A DNA stretch of 59,678 bases from CAZWRN01 sp964636275 (GTDB taxonomy: Bacteria > Patescibacteriota > Microgenomatia > Daviesbacterales > UBA10151), in contig CAZWRN010000006.1 of the NCBI GenBank assembly GCA_964636275.1, forward strand, positions 1-59,678, written 5' to 3'. The notes under the pieces were generated by a model. That model was not told the origin of the DNA. It saw only the letters and a list, made by a program, of their open reading frames with translations, and ran no database searches. Below, piece by piece: positions 8,016 through 16,217 of the stretch. The translations under genes were made by a program, and so were the position numbers. Position 1 is the first letter of the stretch. Each line of letters opens with the position of its first letter.

Positions 8016-8918
8016 TTATTGGGTAGTTAAATAAACGCCACAAACAGCCATTATTCCCCATAATATTTTTCTAACTAACAAAACCCGGGAAATATTTTCT
8101 TTAAAAAAATTTGGTAATGTTATAGTTAACAATATTCCATAAAAAACACCAAAAAATACTTGTGTCGAGCCCACTACCACAACCATTGCCACTGGAGCCA
8201 GTGTTAGGGCAAAATATGTCATCAATCTTGCGATTACAAAAAAAGATTCATTGAGAAAAATAAAAGACATCACTGACTTTCCAACTGTTCGGAAATTTTC
8301 AAGGAAGGCTCTTTTAGACGCAGGATATAGAATACTTAATATCACCCCGCCCACACCAAATCCCCAACCTTCATATATTAACAGAGTAACAAAGCTATTG
8401 GATTCAGAAACGAATTTAAATATTACATTTGCCAGAGCCCAGAAAAAATTGCTTATCACAATTAGCCAAAATGCTTGTGAAATTGCAAAAGATTTTTTAG
8501 TTAATTTTAGAGAAGTTCCTATTGCAGCGACCAGAATCAATAAAAATCCGAGCAACTGATTGTGAGAGATACTCTCCCCCAGTATTAGATATGAAAGCGA
8601 CAAACTAAATAAAGGTCCTAGCTGAAATAAAATAATAATGATACTCGTTTCTTCTTGTGAGAGAGCCCGAAAATACATTGTAAGGGCAAATACGCTAATT
8701 ATTCCGGTTAATAGAACTAAAAATCCATCGAACCAATTTAACAGTGGAAAACCAAACAAGAACCACGCTCCAGTACCAAAAATAAAACCAGCTATTGCAC
8801 TGTAAAGTGGCATGCCTCGATAATCCTTTACTTTGCTTTCAATAAGATATTTATCTAAATAATTTATGATAGCGTAGGTGGCTGGAGCTAATAATGCAAA
8901 GAATAGCCAATTATTCAT
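8016..8918 (-). CDS. EamA/DMT-family transporter
   Basis: The 300-residue protein has ten hydrophobic segments in two similar halves, as in the drug/metabolite transporter family. The first half has the usual YFRALSQEETSIIIILFQLGPLF helix pair and the second half its counterpart ALTLAPVAMVVVVGS. Its ATG directly follows the stop of the arginine decarboxylase gene (TAA then ATG), so the two are made together. A role in export of agmatine or uptake of arginine is an inference from this pairing only. Confidence 0.8.
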   Translation of the reverse strand: MNNWLFFALLAPATYAIINYLDKYLIESKVKDYRGMPLYSAIAGFIFGTGAWFLFGFPLLNWFDGFLVLLTGIISVFALTMYFRALSQEETSIIIILFQLGPLFSLSLSYLILGESISHNQLLGFLLILVAAIGTSLKLTKKSFAISQAFWLIVISNFFWALANVIFKFVSESNSFVTLLIYEGWGFGVGGVILSILYPASKRAFLENFRTVGKSVMSFIFLNESFFVIARLMTYFALTLAPVAMVVVVGSTQVFFGVFYGILLTITLPNFFKENISRVLLVRKILWGIMAVCGVYLTTQ

Positions 8919-9416
8919 TTATTTCCACCCCTCTGATTGATACACCGCAATTACCAGAACACACATCGGTTTGTCTTTGACCTGAGCTATCGATGTCTGA
9001 ATCTGAACATTGTCTATATTAAATGGTATCCCTCGAAAATCACACAAATCATGAAGAGAATTTTTAATTAGTTCCTCTAAATCAGTTGTGGATGCCAGCT
9101 TTGTATCCCCAATCAATTCATGTTCTACAAATAAACCTCTTCCATCCTCCAGCTGATACCACCCCACCCCGGCTGCCAACCATTTTTTAGCTTCATTACT
9201 CCGCATCTCGGCTCGTACTACATACAATTTATGTCCAAACTCATCTGACGGTGTTGTATATTTTTTAATTTTTTTTATGACAGAGTTTGGCGGAATTACT
9301 GAAGAGAGGACCAATAAATTGTAGTTGCTGACACCTGCATTATTTAAAGCGGCATCAAAAGCAGATAGTAGTGTTTTCCCTGTTCCGACAGAACTGATGA
9401 CAGCGATCTTAATCAT
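8919..9416 (-). CDS. pdaD: Pyruvoyl-dependent arginine decarboxylase
   Basis: The 165-residue protein matches the PvlArgDC family in length and motifs. LVLSSVIPP (about residues 35-43) contains the Ser-Ser pair where self-cleavage makes the pyruvoyl group; by family analogy cleavage falls between Ser38 and Ser39. VVRAEMRS (about 77-84) has the conserved acidic residue near the active site, and GWYQLEDGRGLFVEHE is also typical. It would convert arginine to agmatine and CO2, the first step to polyamines. No agmatinase or agmatine deiminase is visible in the window. It is followed without a gap by an EamA transporter gene. Confidence 0.85.
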   Translation of the reverse strand: MIKIAVISSVGTGKTLLSAFDAALNNAGVSNYNLLVLSSVIPPNSVIKKIKKYTTPSDEFGHKLYVVRAEMRSNEAKKWLAAGVGWYQLEDGRGLFVEHELIGDTKLASTTDLEELIKNSLHDLCDFRGIPFNIDNVQIQTSIAQVKDKPMCVLVIAVYQSEGWK

Positions 9417-9445
9417 ATTGGAGAGAATAGATCGGATTATACATC

Positions 9446-10993
9446 TTATTGAGGGACTTTAATATCGTTATTTGAATGGACATCTCCTTGTGTAGTTTTA
9501 ATATATGGCTCGGTAGGGACCTTGACATTGATCTGAATAGTGGAAGTTGCATTATTTGTGCCATTTACAGCCGTTAAGGAAAGTAAATATGATCCTACTG
9601 TTGAAGTCGGGATAGTTGTCAGTCCCGAAACTGGATTAACTGTACCATTCCAACTATTTATTAATGGACTTGATGCAGCTGTGGCACTCGTAGCATTGGT
9701 GATCTGCCAATTTAAAGTAATGGGGTCATTTTGTTTAACAGATACTGGCAGATCATTTGAATTGAATACCCCATCAGGGGTTGTTAAAGTCAATTGAATT
9801 GTTGGGGTTGGGACTGTTGGCTCTATGGGTGTAGTTCCTGTCTGACAGAGTTTTGGTGCCAGCCCCACTGACATAGCAGAGAATGGTGACTCTATATCGA
9901 CTGATGTCTCGGGATGATCAATAAATCCAGTTGGGTTTCCATTTTCATCAGTAGAAGTTATTTCAGTATAGGCTGGTGTTACAACTGTTTTGTATGAAGT
10001 TAGCCAGTAATTATAAGTTTGACCCAATACTAAACTTGAATCAATTTTGCTTGTAGTATTTGAAGGTATATTGGGTGGCAAAAAAACTCTTGATTGAACA
10101 TTATTGTCAGTTCCACGATATAATTTGAAACCATTTATACCAGAACTATTACTGGCCCATGATACATTCAAGTTTTCAATAGTTCCGGAATTTGTATCAG
10201 GACAACTTGCAACGACTTTAGGTGCACAAGAAGGTGTTAGAACTGCGACAATATTGGAAAGCGGACTCCTATTGACACCTCTGTAGCCATAAACACGATA
10301 ATAATAGATAGTTTCTGGATCCAGTATCTGCTGGGGTGGCGCCATAATATCTCTAAAATTGGTTTCAGTTCTCCATCGAGAGATATAGGTGCCAAATACA
10401 CCGCTTTTTAACACTCTCCAATCATGCACAATACCATCTGACAAAGGTGACGGGGTCCATGATAAATCAACCACCGGCTGTCCTCCTTGACATCCAGTAG
10501 TTCCCGTTAAAACAGGCGGGCCTCCCTCGATGTATGGATAAGTTGGGTTTGGATCTGGAGCATCTATGTTTACAGTGTCTCCCCCACCACCTATTGAATT
10601 ACCGCTGTTATCACTCTGGGAAGAATCAAATGTTACCTCTGTTTCAACTGGACTTATATCATTTCCAGGACTTGAAAACGATACGGTAAATGTCCCATCA
10701 CTATTTACTGTTACCTCCGCAGTAGTCCCCTCTGGTCCTACTACCGTGGTCCCATCAAAAGTAACAGAACCATCAGCATTGGCGGTTTCATTGGCAGTAA
10801 CCTCTGCATAACCAATGGTACCCGGGTCGACACTTATGTCGTTGGTAGAAACATTTGAATCAAAAGAAGCGGTGTTGTCTTGGGTTGAATAGCTTTCTCC
10901 ACCTTCCTGACCAAAAGTAACCGGCGCTATAAATAAAAAAAGGATAAGTAAAAAATAAACAAAAAAATATTTCAGTAAGAATTTAGCTTGCAC
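9446..10993 (-). CDS. Secreted fibronectin-III/Ig-repeat protein
   Basis: An N-terminal signal peptide (hydrophobic FFVYFLLILFLFIAPVTFG) is followed by an acidic Ser/Thr/Asn-rich region, two FN3-like modules (about residues 175-265 and 270-390, with VDLSWTPS and LNVSWASN strands) and a C-terminal Ig-like module (about 400-500). The last residues, TTQGDVHSNNDIKVPQ, look like a tail motif I associate with exported CPR proteins. I place the start at the GTG at 10993 because TTGACA-17-TACATT ends 6 nt before it; a TTG at 11011 lies upstream of the predicted transcription start. It is probably a surface or adhesion protein of about 515 residues. Confidence 0.7.
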   Translation of the reverse strand: MQAKFLLKYFFVYFLLILFLFIAPVTFGQEGGESYSTQDNTASFDSNVSTNDISVDPGTIGYAEVTANETANADGSVTFDGTTVVGPEGTTAEVTVNSDGTFTVSFSSPGNDISPVETEVTFDSSQSDNSGNSIGGGGDTVNIDAPDPNPTYPYIEGGPPVLTGTTGCQGGQPVVDLSWTPSPLSDGIVHDWRVLKSGVFGTYISRWRTETNFRDIMAPPQQILDPETIYYYRVYGYRGVNRSPLSNIVAVLTPSCAPKVVASCPDTNSGTIENLNVSWASNSSGINGFKLYRGTDNNVQSRVFLPPNIPSNTTSKIDSSLVLGQTYNYWLTSYKTVVTPAYTEITSTDENGNPTGFIDHPETSVDIESPFSAMSVGLAPKLCQTGTTPIEPTVPTPTIQLTLTTPDGVFNSNDLPVSVKQNDPITLNWQITNATSATAASSPLINSWNGTVNPVSGLTTIPTSTVGSYLLSLTAVNGTNNATSTIQINVKVPTEPYIKTTQGDVHSNNDIKVPQ

Positions 10994-10999
10994 TAATTT

Positions 11000-11028
11000 A
11001 ATGTATAGCAAGTTTTATTTACTGTCAA
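11000..11028 (-). promoter_or_regulatory. Strong promoter, leaderless spacing
   Basis: The minus strand has a perfect TTGACA (11023-11028), 17-bp spacer and TACATT (11000-11005), then 6 nt and a GTG start. Confidence 0.65.
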
Positions 11029-11033
11029 TTGTA

Positions 11034-11507
11034 TCAGGGCTTTTTGGAAGGAAAATTTACGTTAAAATTTGGACCTGCAGTAGTTACAGCTGCAGAATCA
11101 GCTCCCTCAGCACTGATAATTGTTCCGGCAGATGTAACCGTCTCACCATCTGTAAATTCCAATATTAGTGTTTCTGACACAACACCCGGTTCTTGATTTA
11201 CGGCGATGTTATTGAAATCAACCTCAGGACCAAATGTAACGACATTTCTTTGTATGGGATCACTTTGTGCTAAATTATCTGCAGAAATATTATAAATCGG
11301 CTTAATTAAATGCAGAGATCCAATCGATAATGCTGAACTGATAACAAAAGCTCCACCAAGATTTATCATATATTCTGTTAAAACTGATTGAGGTAATCTA
11401 TATCTGTGAGATCTTTTCGGCCATGAATATGAGGCTCTCTCTTGATATGTACTAGAAGGCCATTGGTTTGAATCTAGATGATTTGAGTTGTCTTCAACCC
11501 TGAACAT
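11034..11507 (-). CDS. Single-pass membrane protein of unknown function
   Basis: The protein is about 157 residues with a charged N-terminal region, one hydrophobic segment (about residues 50-70, INLGGAFVISSALSIGSLHLI) and a Thr/Val-rich exported part. I do not recognise a family. The ATG at 11507 is preferred because TATAAT ends 7 nt before it and TTGATT lies 17 bp further up. The gene sits ahead of the secreted FN3 protein gene and shares short Glu/Gly/Thr-rich motifs with it, so it may be an accessory surface component. Confidence 0.6.
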   Translation of the reverse strand: MFRVEDNSNHLDSNQWPSSTYQERASYSWPKRSHRYRLPQSVLTEYMINLGGAFVISSALSIGSLHLIKPIYNISADNLAQSDPIQRNVVTFGPEVDFNNIAVNQEPGVVSETLILEFTDGETVTSAGTIISAEGADSAAVTTAGPNFNVNFPSKKP

Positions 11508-11514
11508 AATCAAT

Positions 11515-11543
11515 ATTATATCTCATAGTAATAATATAATCAA
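11515..11543 (-). promoter_or_regulatory. Promoter, leaderless spacing
   Basis: TTGATT (11538-11543), 17-bp spacer, TATAAT (11515-11520), then 7 nt to the ATG at 11507 on the minus strand. Confidence 0.6.
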
Positions 11544-11549
11544 CTCTAG

Positions 11550-12086
11550 TTATTTTAATTTATTAGATTTGGTCGCTTCTGGCTTTTTTTCAACATTCAC
11601 TAAATATCCAATTGAAGTCACAACATACTCTCCTTTTTCTGGTCTGACAATTATTGTGACATCTTTGCCCAATTTTAGATCTTGTAACCCTTTGGTTTTA
11701 ATACTTTTTTTAGTTATCGGATCTTGACTAGTAATTTCAATATTCTGACCAAGCTTTATTTCACCTATTTGTCCCTGATTGTTTTTAACGGTTATGGTAT
11801 TTTTATCTAATTTTACAATCTGACCATTTATAATGGCGCTTGTTAATAAGTTCTGCCATCCCAGGCCAGTTATATTTGACCATTTCCCTTCTTTAGAAGA
11901 CCAGAGATCAATATCATTTGGTAGATTATATAGCTTGAAATAGTAGGTTCCCAAGCCCAAGACTACAATCAAAAGAATATTTAGCAATATTGAAAGCAGC
12001 AATACGATGGGACTTTTTTTGGTGTTTGCAACTGTTTGTACAGTGGCGGATTCATTTTTTATATTTGTAGCAGTGTTTTCCATCAT
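11550..12086 (-). CDS. Single-pass membrane protein with OB/beta-barrel-like C-terminal domain
   Basis: The protein has about 178 residues: a short cytoplasmic head, one membrane segment (PIVLLLSILLNILLIVVLGLG), and an exported domain with strands like GQIVKLDKNTITVKNNQG, reminiscent of DUF5666-like small beta domains (weak). The start is set to the ATG pair at 12086/12083, since the longer ORF begins with the TTG of a TTGACA -35 hexamer at 12126-12131. Function unknown; likely an envelope protein. Confidence 0.6.
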   Translation of the reverse strand: MMENTATNIKNESATVQTVANTKKSPIVLLLSILLNILLIVVLGLGTYYFKLYNLPNDIDLWSSKEGKWSNITGLGWQNLLTSAIINGQIVKLDKNTITVKNNQGQIGEIKLGQNIEITSQDPITKKSIKTKGLQDLKLGKDVTIIVRPEKGEYVVTSIGYLVNVEKKPEATKSNKLK

Positions 12087-12102
12087 TAATGGTATTAGAT
12101 TT

Positions 12103-12131
12103 AATTTAGGCTTATTGTAAGAAAGTGTCAA
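12103..12131 (-). promoter_or_regulatory. Promoter TTGACA-17-TAAATT
   Basis: The minus strand shows TTGACA (12126-12131) and TAAATT (12103-12108) with 17-bp spacing, 16 nt before the chosen ATG. Confidence 0.6.
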
Positions 12132-12140
12132 GCAGAAAAA

Positions 12141-12491
12141 TTATTTTTTAGAACAGGAGATACAAATATTGGCGGTAGGCATAGCTTTTAAACGTTCAGG
12201 TTCTATTTGTTTACCACAAGTGGAACATTTGCCATATTTGCCTGATTTTAAAGCAGCCAGTTGAGCTTTAATACGAATTAGTAGTGACTTCAGATTTTCT
12301 TTCATCGCCATCACCCGACCATGTGTATCTGCTACCCAGGAATCTGTTCCTGGCTCACTACTTTCGGCCATGCCCAGGGAATTAACCGGATCGTCTTGTT
12401 CGAGGGATTTAATTTCAGCTTCAACCTCCTTTTGCTGCTTTAAAAGGGACTTTTCTATTTTGTCAGAATTTTTCTGGATTGGATTTGACAT
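12141..12491 (-). CDS. DksA/TraR-type C4 zinc-finger protein
   Basis: The 116-residue protein has an N-terminal coiled coil and a C-terminal four-cysteine zinc finger (CSTCGKQI ... CISCSKK), as in DksA/TraR proteins that bind RNA polymerase through the secondary channel. The coiled-coil tip lacks an obvious DxxDxA motif, so DksA-like ppGpp function is not assured. Its start overlaps the 3' end of the Lgt-like gene by 29 nt, so they are co-transcribed. Confidence 0.8.
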   Translation of the reverse strand: MSNPIQKNSDKIEKSLLKQQKEVEAEIKSLEQDDPVNSLGMAESSEPGTDSWVADTHGRVMAMKENLKSLLIRIKAQLAALKSGKYGKCSTCGKQIEPERLKAMPTANICISCSKK

Positions 12492-13374
12492 GTAAAATTT
12501 TGAATAATGCTCTTTTTGATCTCAACAACGATAGCTGTGCATTAACATAAGTATTATACCACCAACGTCTAGCCTTCGATAGTGCTTGTTTCCGTTTGTT
12601 TTCCTGAGCAATTACATTGATAGAATAGGATAAATCTTGTCTCAATGATTTCTTTGATTTATTGTACAGGACCCAAATACCAGCAATAATTATTAAAATA
12701 CTAAAAATATACGTCACACTGAAATCTCTGATAGTGACCTGAGCCGTTTTAAATGGTTCGGTGATGAGTTTAATTGATCCCAAAAATACCAACCCCACCC
12801 CTACTATTTGGCCGTCAAAATGGAATTTGATGACACTCTTCCAAATATACCAAAATGCACCAAAAGCCAGTAAGCTTTGGATTATTTGTATAGGAAATCT
12901 TTTTTCCAACACACCTATCTGAGTCACAGCTATCGGTAAGGTGGAAATTATCCCATATTCACAGCTGCTAAACAGACAACCAATACTTCCTACTGCCCAA
13001 GACATAAAAAACCCTGCTGTCATCAAGTCTGCAGCCTGCCAGATTCTCAGTTTAAGACGACGGGATCCCAAAATTAAAGCAATTATGCCCCCCACCAATC
13101 CACCCCAGAAAGACAACCCGGGGCTACGTAAAATATCAAGAATGCTTAAAACAGAGTTAAACTGAGGCAAATGTGTCAAAACAAAAAAAATCCGAGCGCC
13201 AATAATACTCCCGATGAATATTAATAGTGACAAGTCGATAATCTTCTCTTGATCGATATCATATAGCCGGATAATCCGCCAAATCACAAAAAAACCAAGC
13301 AGAAATGACAACAATAAGAAAACACCAAAAGAGGAAACTGAGACTCCTCCAACACTTGCTAAAACAGGAAACAT
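12463..13374 (-). CDS. Lgt-like membrane protein with altered catalytic residues
   Basis: About seven membrane segments and the overall sequence track follow prolipoprotein diacylglyceryl transferase (Lgt): GSIIGARIFFVLTHL, FWGGLVGGIIALI, AVGSIGCLFSSCEYG and GSIKLITEPFK. By eye against E. coli Lgt, the essential His103 (HGGL) is Trp, Arg143 (GRLG) is Ser and Arg239 (FRIIVEFFR) is Lys. The charged C-terminal 65 residues are an extension. It may be inactive as a lipoprotein transferase or have a different job. It overlaps the zinc-finger gene downstream. Confidence 0.7.
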   Translation of the reverse strand: MFPVLASVGGVSVSSFGVFLLLSFLLGFFVIWRIIRLYDIDQEKIIDLSLLIFIGSIIGARIFFVLTHLPQFNSVLSILDILRSPGLSFWGGLVGGIIALILGSRRLKLRIWQAADLMTAGFFMSWAVGSIGCLFSSCEYGIISTLPIAVTQIGVLEKRFPIQIIQSLLAFGAFWYIWKSVIKFHFDGQIVGVGLVFLGSIKLITEPFKTAQVTIRDFSVTYIFSILIIIAGIWVLYNKSKKSLRQDLSYSINVIAQENKRKQALSKARRWWYNTYVNAQLSLLRSKRALFKILHVKSNPEKF

Positions 13375-13410
13375 TCTTACAGATTAGCAAATTGAAGTCT
13401 GAAAAGCTAC

Positions 13411-13857
13411 TTAAGCGGTGATTTGCTTGAGGATTAATACCACCAACCCAACAGTAATTACCTGGGTAACAATACCCCAAGGGAGTGCGGCTTTACCCTG
13501 GATTCCGGATTGGATTTTATAGAAAAAATTAAAGGGAGGGAATTTCCAATTGAGTATCAGATAGGGGGCTTCTAAAACATCCCAAGAAATCGCAGCTCCG
13601 ATACAGGCCAGTAAATACCAGGGATTGACTCCGGCTCCAAATAAGACAAAGGTAGCAATGACACCGGCGGACAAATCGATAGTGCATTCTGCAAATAAGC
13701 GGAGCTTCTCTTTTTTTCTCCAACCCCAACCTTCATCCCAATGCGGAATCATATCTAAAAGAGGGTGCGAAAGCAGCGCCAATGAGATACCTAAAACTGG
13801 ATTTGGTATAGCGGCGGCTAGAGCACCACCAACCAGTGCATGTGCGGTTGCGGTCAT
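13411..13857 (-). CDS. Small membrane protein, metal-dependent hydrolase-like (YbcI/DUF457 type)
   Basis: The 148-residue protein has four hydrophobic segments and the N-terminal motifs TAHALVGGALA and LSHPLLDMIPHWDEGW. Conserved His and Asp on membrane helices are typical of the inner-membrane metal-dependent hydrolase group. Substrate unknown. It lies 36 bp upstream of the Lgt-like gene, on the same strand. Confidence 0.6.
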   Translation of the reverse strand: MTATAHALVGGALAAAIPNPVLGISLALLSHPLLDMIPHWDEGWGWRKKEKLRLFAECTIDLSAGVIATFVLFGAGVNPWYLLACIGAAISWDVLEAPYLILNWKFPPFNFFYKIQSGIQGKAALPWGIVTQVITVGLVVLILKQITA

Positions 13858-13913
13858 AAAGAACTTACGTAATTATCTTCTTTTTTTTACATGAAGTCAA
13901 ACTTATACGGAGA

Positions 13914-14867
13914 TTAGTTTTTGGATTCGGAAACTACAGAGTGAAGATATTCTTTAAATTCTTCGCCAATTTCTGGATGCTTTAAAGCTAAATCAATGAC
14001 GGTTTTCATATACTCCAGTTTATTTCCGGTGTCATAATATTTACCATTTTCCACAACTACAGCATACAAAGGTACGCCCTCTTTATTTAAAAGATTGATC
14101 GCATCAGTTAACCAGATCTCTCCACCTTTACCGGGTTCAAGTCTTTTGAGAGCTCCAAATATCTCTGGAGGCAGAATATAGGCGCCATGAGTGGCAATAT
14201 TGGAAGGAGCTTCATCCGGATCTGGTTTTTCCACAATCTTTTTGATTTTAAAAACATTGCCATCAACTGGCTCCAGATCAGCGATACCGTAGCGTTTTAA
14301 ATCAGATTTTCTCTCAATTTTGACACCGGAGATGACCATACCACCGTATTTTTCAAAAACCTTTGTCATCTGCTGCAAACGAGGAGGTTCAGCATAGATA
14401 AATTCATCCCCCCAGAGGACTGCAAATGGGTCACCATCAATAATCGGTTCACCAGCTAATACTGGTGTCCCATTACCATAAGGGCCTTTTTGGCGAACAT
14501 AGATAAAATTGGCCATGTCGGCAATCTTTTTAACTTGTTCAAGTAGCTTTTCTTTACCGCCGGCAACCAGGTTTTGCACCAGGTCTTGATTGGGGATATC
14601 AAAATGATCTTCAATGGCTCTTTTATTGGCACCAGTGACAACAATGATATCTTCGATTCCAGATGCAACTGCTTCTTCAACTACATACTGAATAACTGGT
14701 TTATCAACGATCGGCAGCATCTCTTTAGGCATGGCCTTGGTTTGAGGAAGGAAACGAGTGCCAAATCCGGCGGCAGGAATTAAAGCTTTTTTAATCTTTT
14801 TACCCATGTGTTTTTGAGCAGAACTGCCCTTTAGCTTACTCCAAAATACTTGAGGTGTCAACTTCAT
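13914..14867 (-). CDS. galU: UTP-glucose-1-phosphate uridylyltransferase
   Basis: KALIPAAGFGTRFLPQTKAMPKEMLPIVDKP contains the nucleotide-binding loop and Lys of GalU; later VLWGDEFI and EKPDPDEAPS also fit. It makes UDP-glucose from UTP and glucose-1-phosphate for envelope glycans. The 317-residue ORF has about 21 extra N-terminal residues compared with the family. An internal ATG at 14804 gives the usual start (MGKKIKKALIPAAG), and neither start has a clear Shine-Dalgarno. I keep the long form but the short one is equally plausible. Confidence 0.92.
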   Translation of the reverse strand: MKLTPQVFWSKLKGSSAQKHMGKKIKKALIPAAGFGTRFLPQTKAMPKEMLPIVDKPVIQYVVEEAVASGIEDIIVVTGANKRAIEDHFDIPNQDLVQNLVAGGKEKLLEQVKKIADMANFIYVRQKGPYGNGTPVLAGEPIIDGDPFAVLWGDEFIYAEPPRLQQMTKVFEKYGGMVISGVKIERKSDLKRYGIADLEPVDGNVFKIKKIVEKPDPDEAPSNIATHGAYILPPEIFGALKRLEPGKGGEIWLTDAINLLNKEGVPLYAVVVENGKYYDTGNKLEYMKTVIDLALKHPEIGEEFKEYLHSVVSESKN

Positions 14868-14930
14868 AAACTTGATTAATTTTAAAAAAGATTTGTGCAG
14901 ATTGGAAGATGGGGATTTAGCAGTAGATGG

Positions 14931-15188
14931 CTAGTTTCGGCTTCGTAGCCAGGTGACACCAGCAGCAAAAACTATGACTGAGGATGCAGTTATTCTAACC
15001 AGAGGGTCACGAACTGTGCAGGCTACTATCGTTGAAAGATCGATTGGATTTTTGCTTTTTTTTGACCCTCTAATACAGCAGCGAGGGTCAGGCTCACGTC
15101 CAATTGCAGAACTGCCGAGGACGGCTGCCCCTAACACAAGACTTCCTAGAAAGGTACGCCGGGTAATATTTTCAGATGAAAGTGGCAT
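14931..15188 (-). CDS. Small exported protein with twin-arginine-like signal
   Basis: The 85-residue protein starts with TRRTFLGSLVLGAAVLGSSA, which resembles a Tat signal or a membrane anchor, and has a second hydrophobic stretch near the C-terminus. It overlaps the efp stop codon (TAATG), so its translation is coupled to EF-P. No function is known. The opposite strand is also open here, so the call is moderate. Confidence 0.5.
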   Translation of the reverse strand: MPLSSENITRRTFLGSLVLGAAVLGSSAIGREPDPRCCIRGSKKSKNPIDLSTIVACTVRDPLVRITASSVIVFAAGVTWLRSRN

Positions 15189-15751
15189 TATTTTACTCGT
15201 TCAACATAAGCCCCGCTACGAGTATCGACTTTAATCTTATCACCGACTTTACCAAACATCGGGACTTTAACCATCAGACCATTGGTCATAAAGGCTTCTT
15301 TATAAACATTGGAAACAGTATTGCCTTTTTCTTCTGGACCGGTTTCGGCGATCTCATAAACCAAACTGTTTGGCAACTCCAAACCCAAAGCTTCTTCATC
15401 GGCTACGATCAGATTGACTTCAAGTGATTCGTAAAGATATTTGGCATTGTCTCCCAGGATTGATTTTGATATCGAAAACTGCTCATATGTCTCAGGATCC
15501 ATAAAGTTGTAGGTATCGCCATCAGCATACAAAAACTGAGCTTTTTTCTTTTCTACATTCCCCTCCTCTACTCGAGCACCGGTGATAAAGGATTTTTCGG
15601 TAATAGCGCCGGTACGGACATTTTTAGCTTTGACTTTGATAGTCCCACTGCCCCGACCCATTTTATTGTGTTCGTAGGTGATCACCTGCCACAAAGCGCC
15701 ATCTTCAGCAAATACTGTGCCAGTTCTTAGATCTGTAACGTTGAGTGCCAT
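15188..15751 (-). CDS. efp: Translation elongation factor P
   Basis: The 187-residue protein has the three beta-barrel domains of EF-P (KOW-like N-terminal domain, two OB domains) and typical stretches such as LPNSLVYEIAET and VDTRSGAYVERVK. EF-P rescues ribosomes stalled at polyproline. The domain I loop reads HNKMGRGSG, so the tip residue that is modified in other bacteria (Lys34 or Arg32) is an Arg here. No EarP- or EpmA-like enzyme is visible in the window. The stop overlaps the start of the small Tat-like ORF. Confidence 0.95.
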   Translation of the reverse strand: MALNVTDLRTGTVFAEDGALWQVITYEHNKMGRGSGTIKVKAKNVRTGAITEKSFITGARVEEGNVEKKKAQFLYADGDTYNFMDPETYEQFSISKSILGDNAKYLYESLEVNLIVADEEALGLELPNSLVYEIAETGPEEKGNTVSNVYKEAFMTNGLMVKVPMFGKVGDKIKVDTRSGAYVERVK

Positions 15752-15762
15752 AATTTAGATAA

Positions 15763-16161
15763 TTAGTTAATCGGTGAATCAGTTGATCGGGATGTATATT
15801 TACGAGATAAATAATTTATATATCCGTTAATCCCTCTGACCACTTTTATATATTCTGATGACATATTATCGTATTCTTGCGCCCAAAAATCAATCTCCTT
15901 TAAATCTTTGGCAATTAGTAAACAATTTCGAACTTCTTCCGCTGAAGCACGTGCTTCATAAAGCATTCTAATAGTATCTTTGTAAAAATATCTGGCTTGG
16001 GCTTCTGCAATAATAAGTTCAGTTGAAACAGCAGCTCTTCTGGTTTGGGAAATTAAATTGAATTTCTCAGTTTGAGGCCAACGGGAAGTAAAATGATAAA
16101 CTAACAACGTCAGATTATGCGCTATTTTCCAAATTTCCAGTTCTTCAAATCCTTGTGCCAT
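15763..16161 (-). CDS. Four-helix bundle protein (S23/bAvd-like)
   Basis: The 132-residue protein begins FEELEIWKIAHNLTLLVY and has RRAAVSTELIIAEAQAR and YEARASAEEVRNCLLIA, the standard helix pattern of the S23 four-helix bundle family first seen as rRNA intervening-sequence proteins. The function is unknown. There is a good Shine-Dalgarno-like AGAGG before the ATG. A second member of this family is at 46750. Confidence 0.85.
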   Translation of the reverse strand: MAQGFEELEIWKIAHNLTLLVYHFTSRWPQTEKFNLISQTRRAAVSTELIIAEAQARYFYKDTIRMLYEARASAEEVRNCLLIAKDLKEIDFWAQEYDNMSSEYIKVVRGINGYINYLSRKYTSRSTDSPIN

Positions 16162-16217
16162 ACCTCTTTCTCTTCCCTATAATATCTTTCCGATTAACTA
16201 ATTAACTGATTCACTAA

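Noticed and set aside
12087..12131. N-terminal extension of the 11550 gene starting at TTG
   Set aside because: It begins with the TTGACA of the -35 element, so it would not be in the mRNA.
15188..15751. A partner enzyme for EF-P modification
   Set aside because: None of the neighbouring genes resembles EpmA or EarP, so the state of the loop Arg is unknown.
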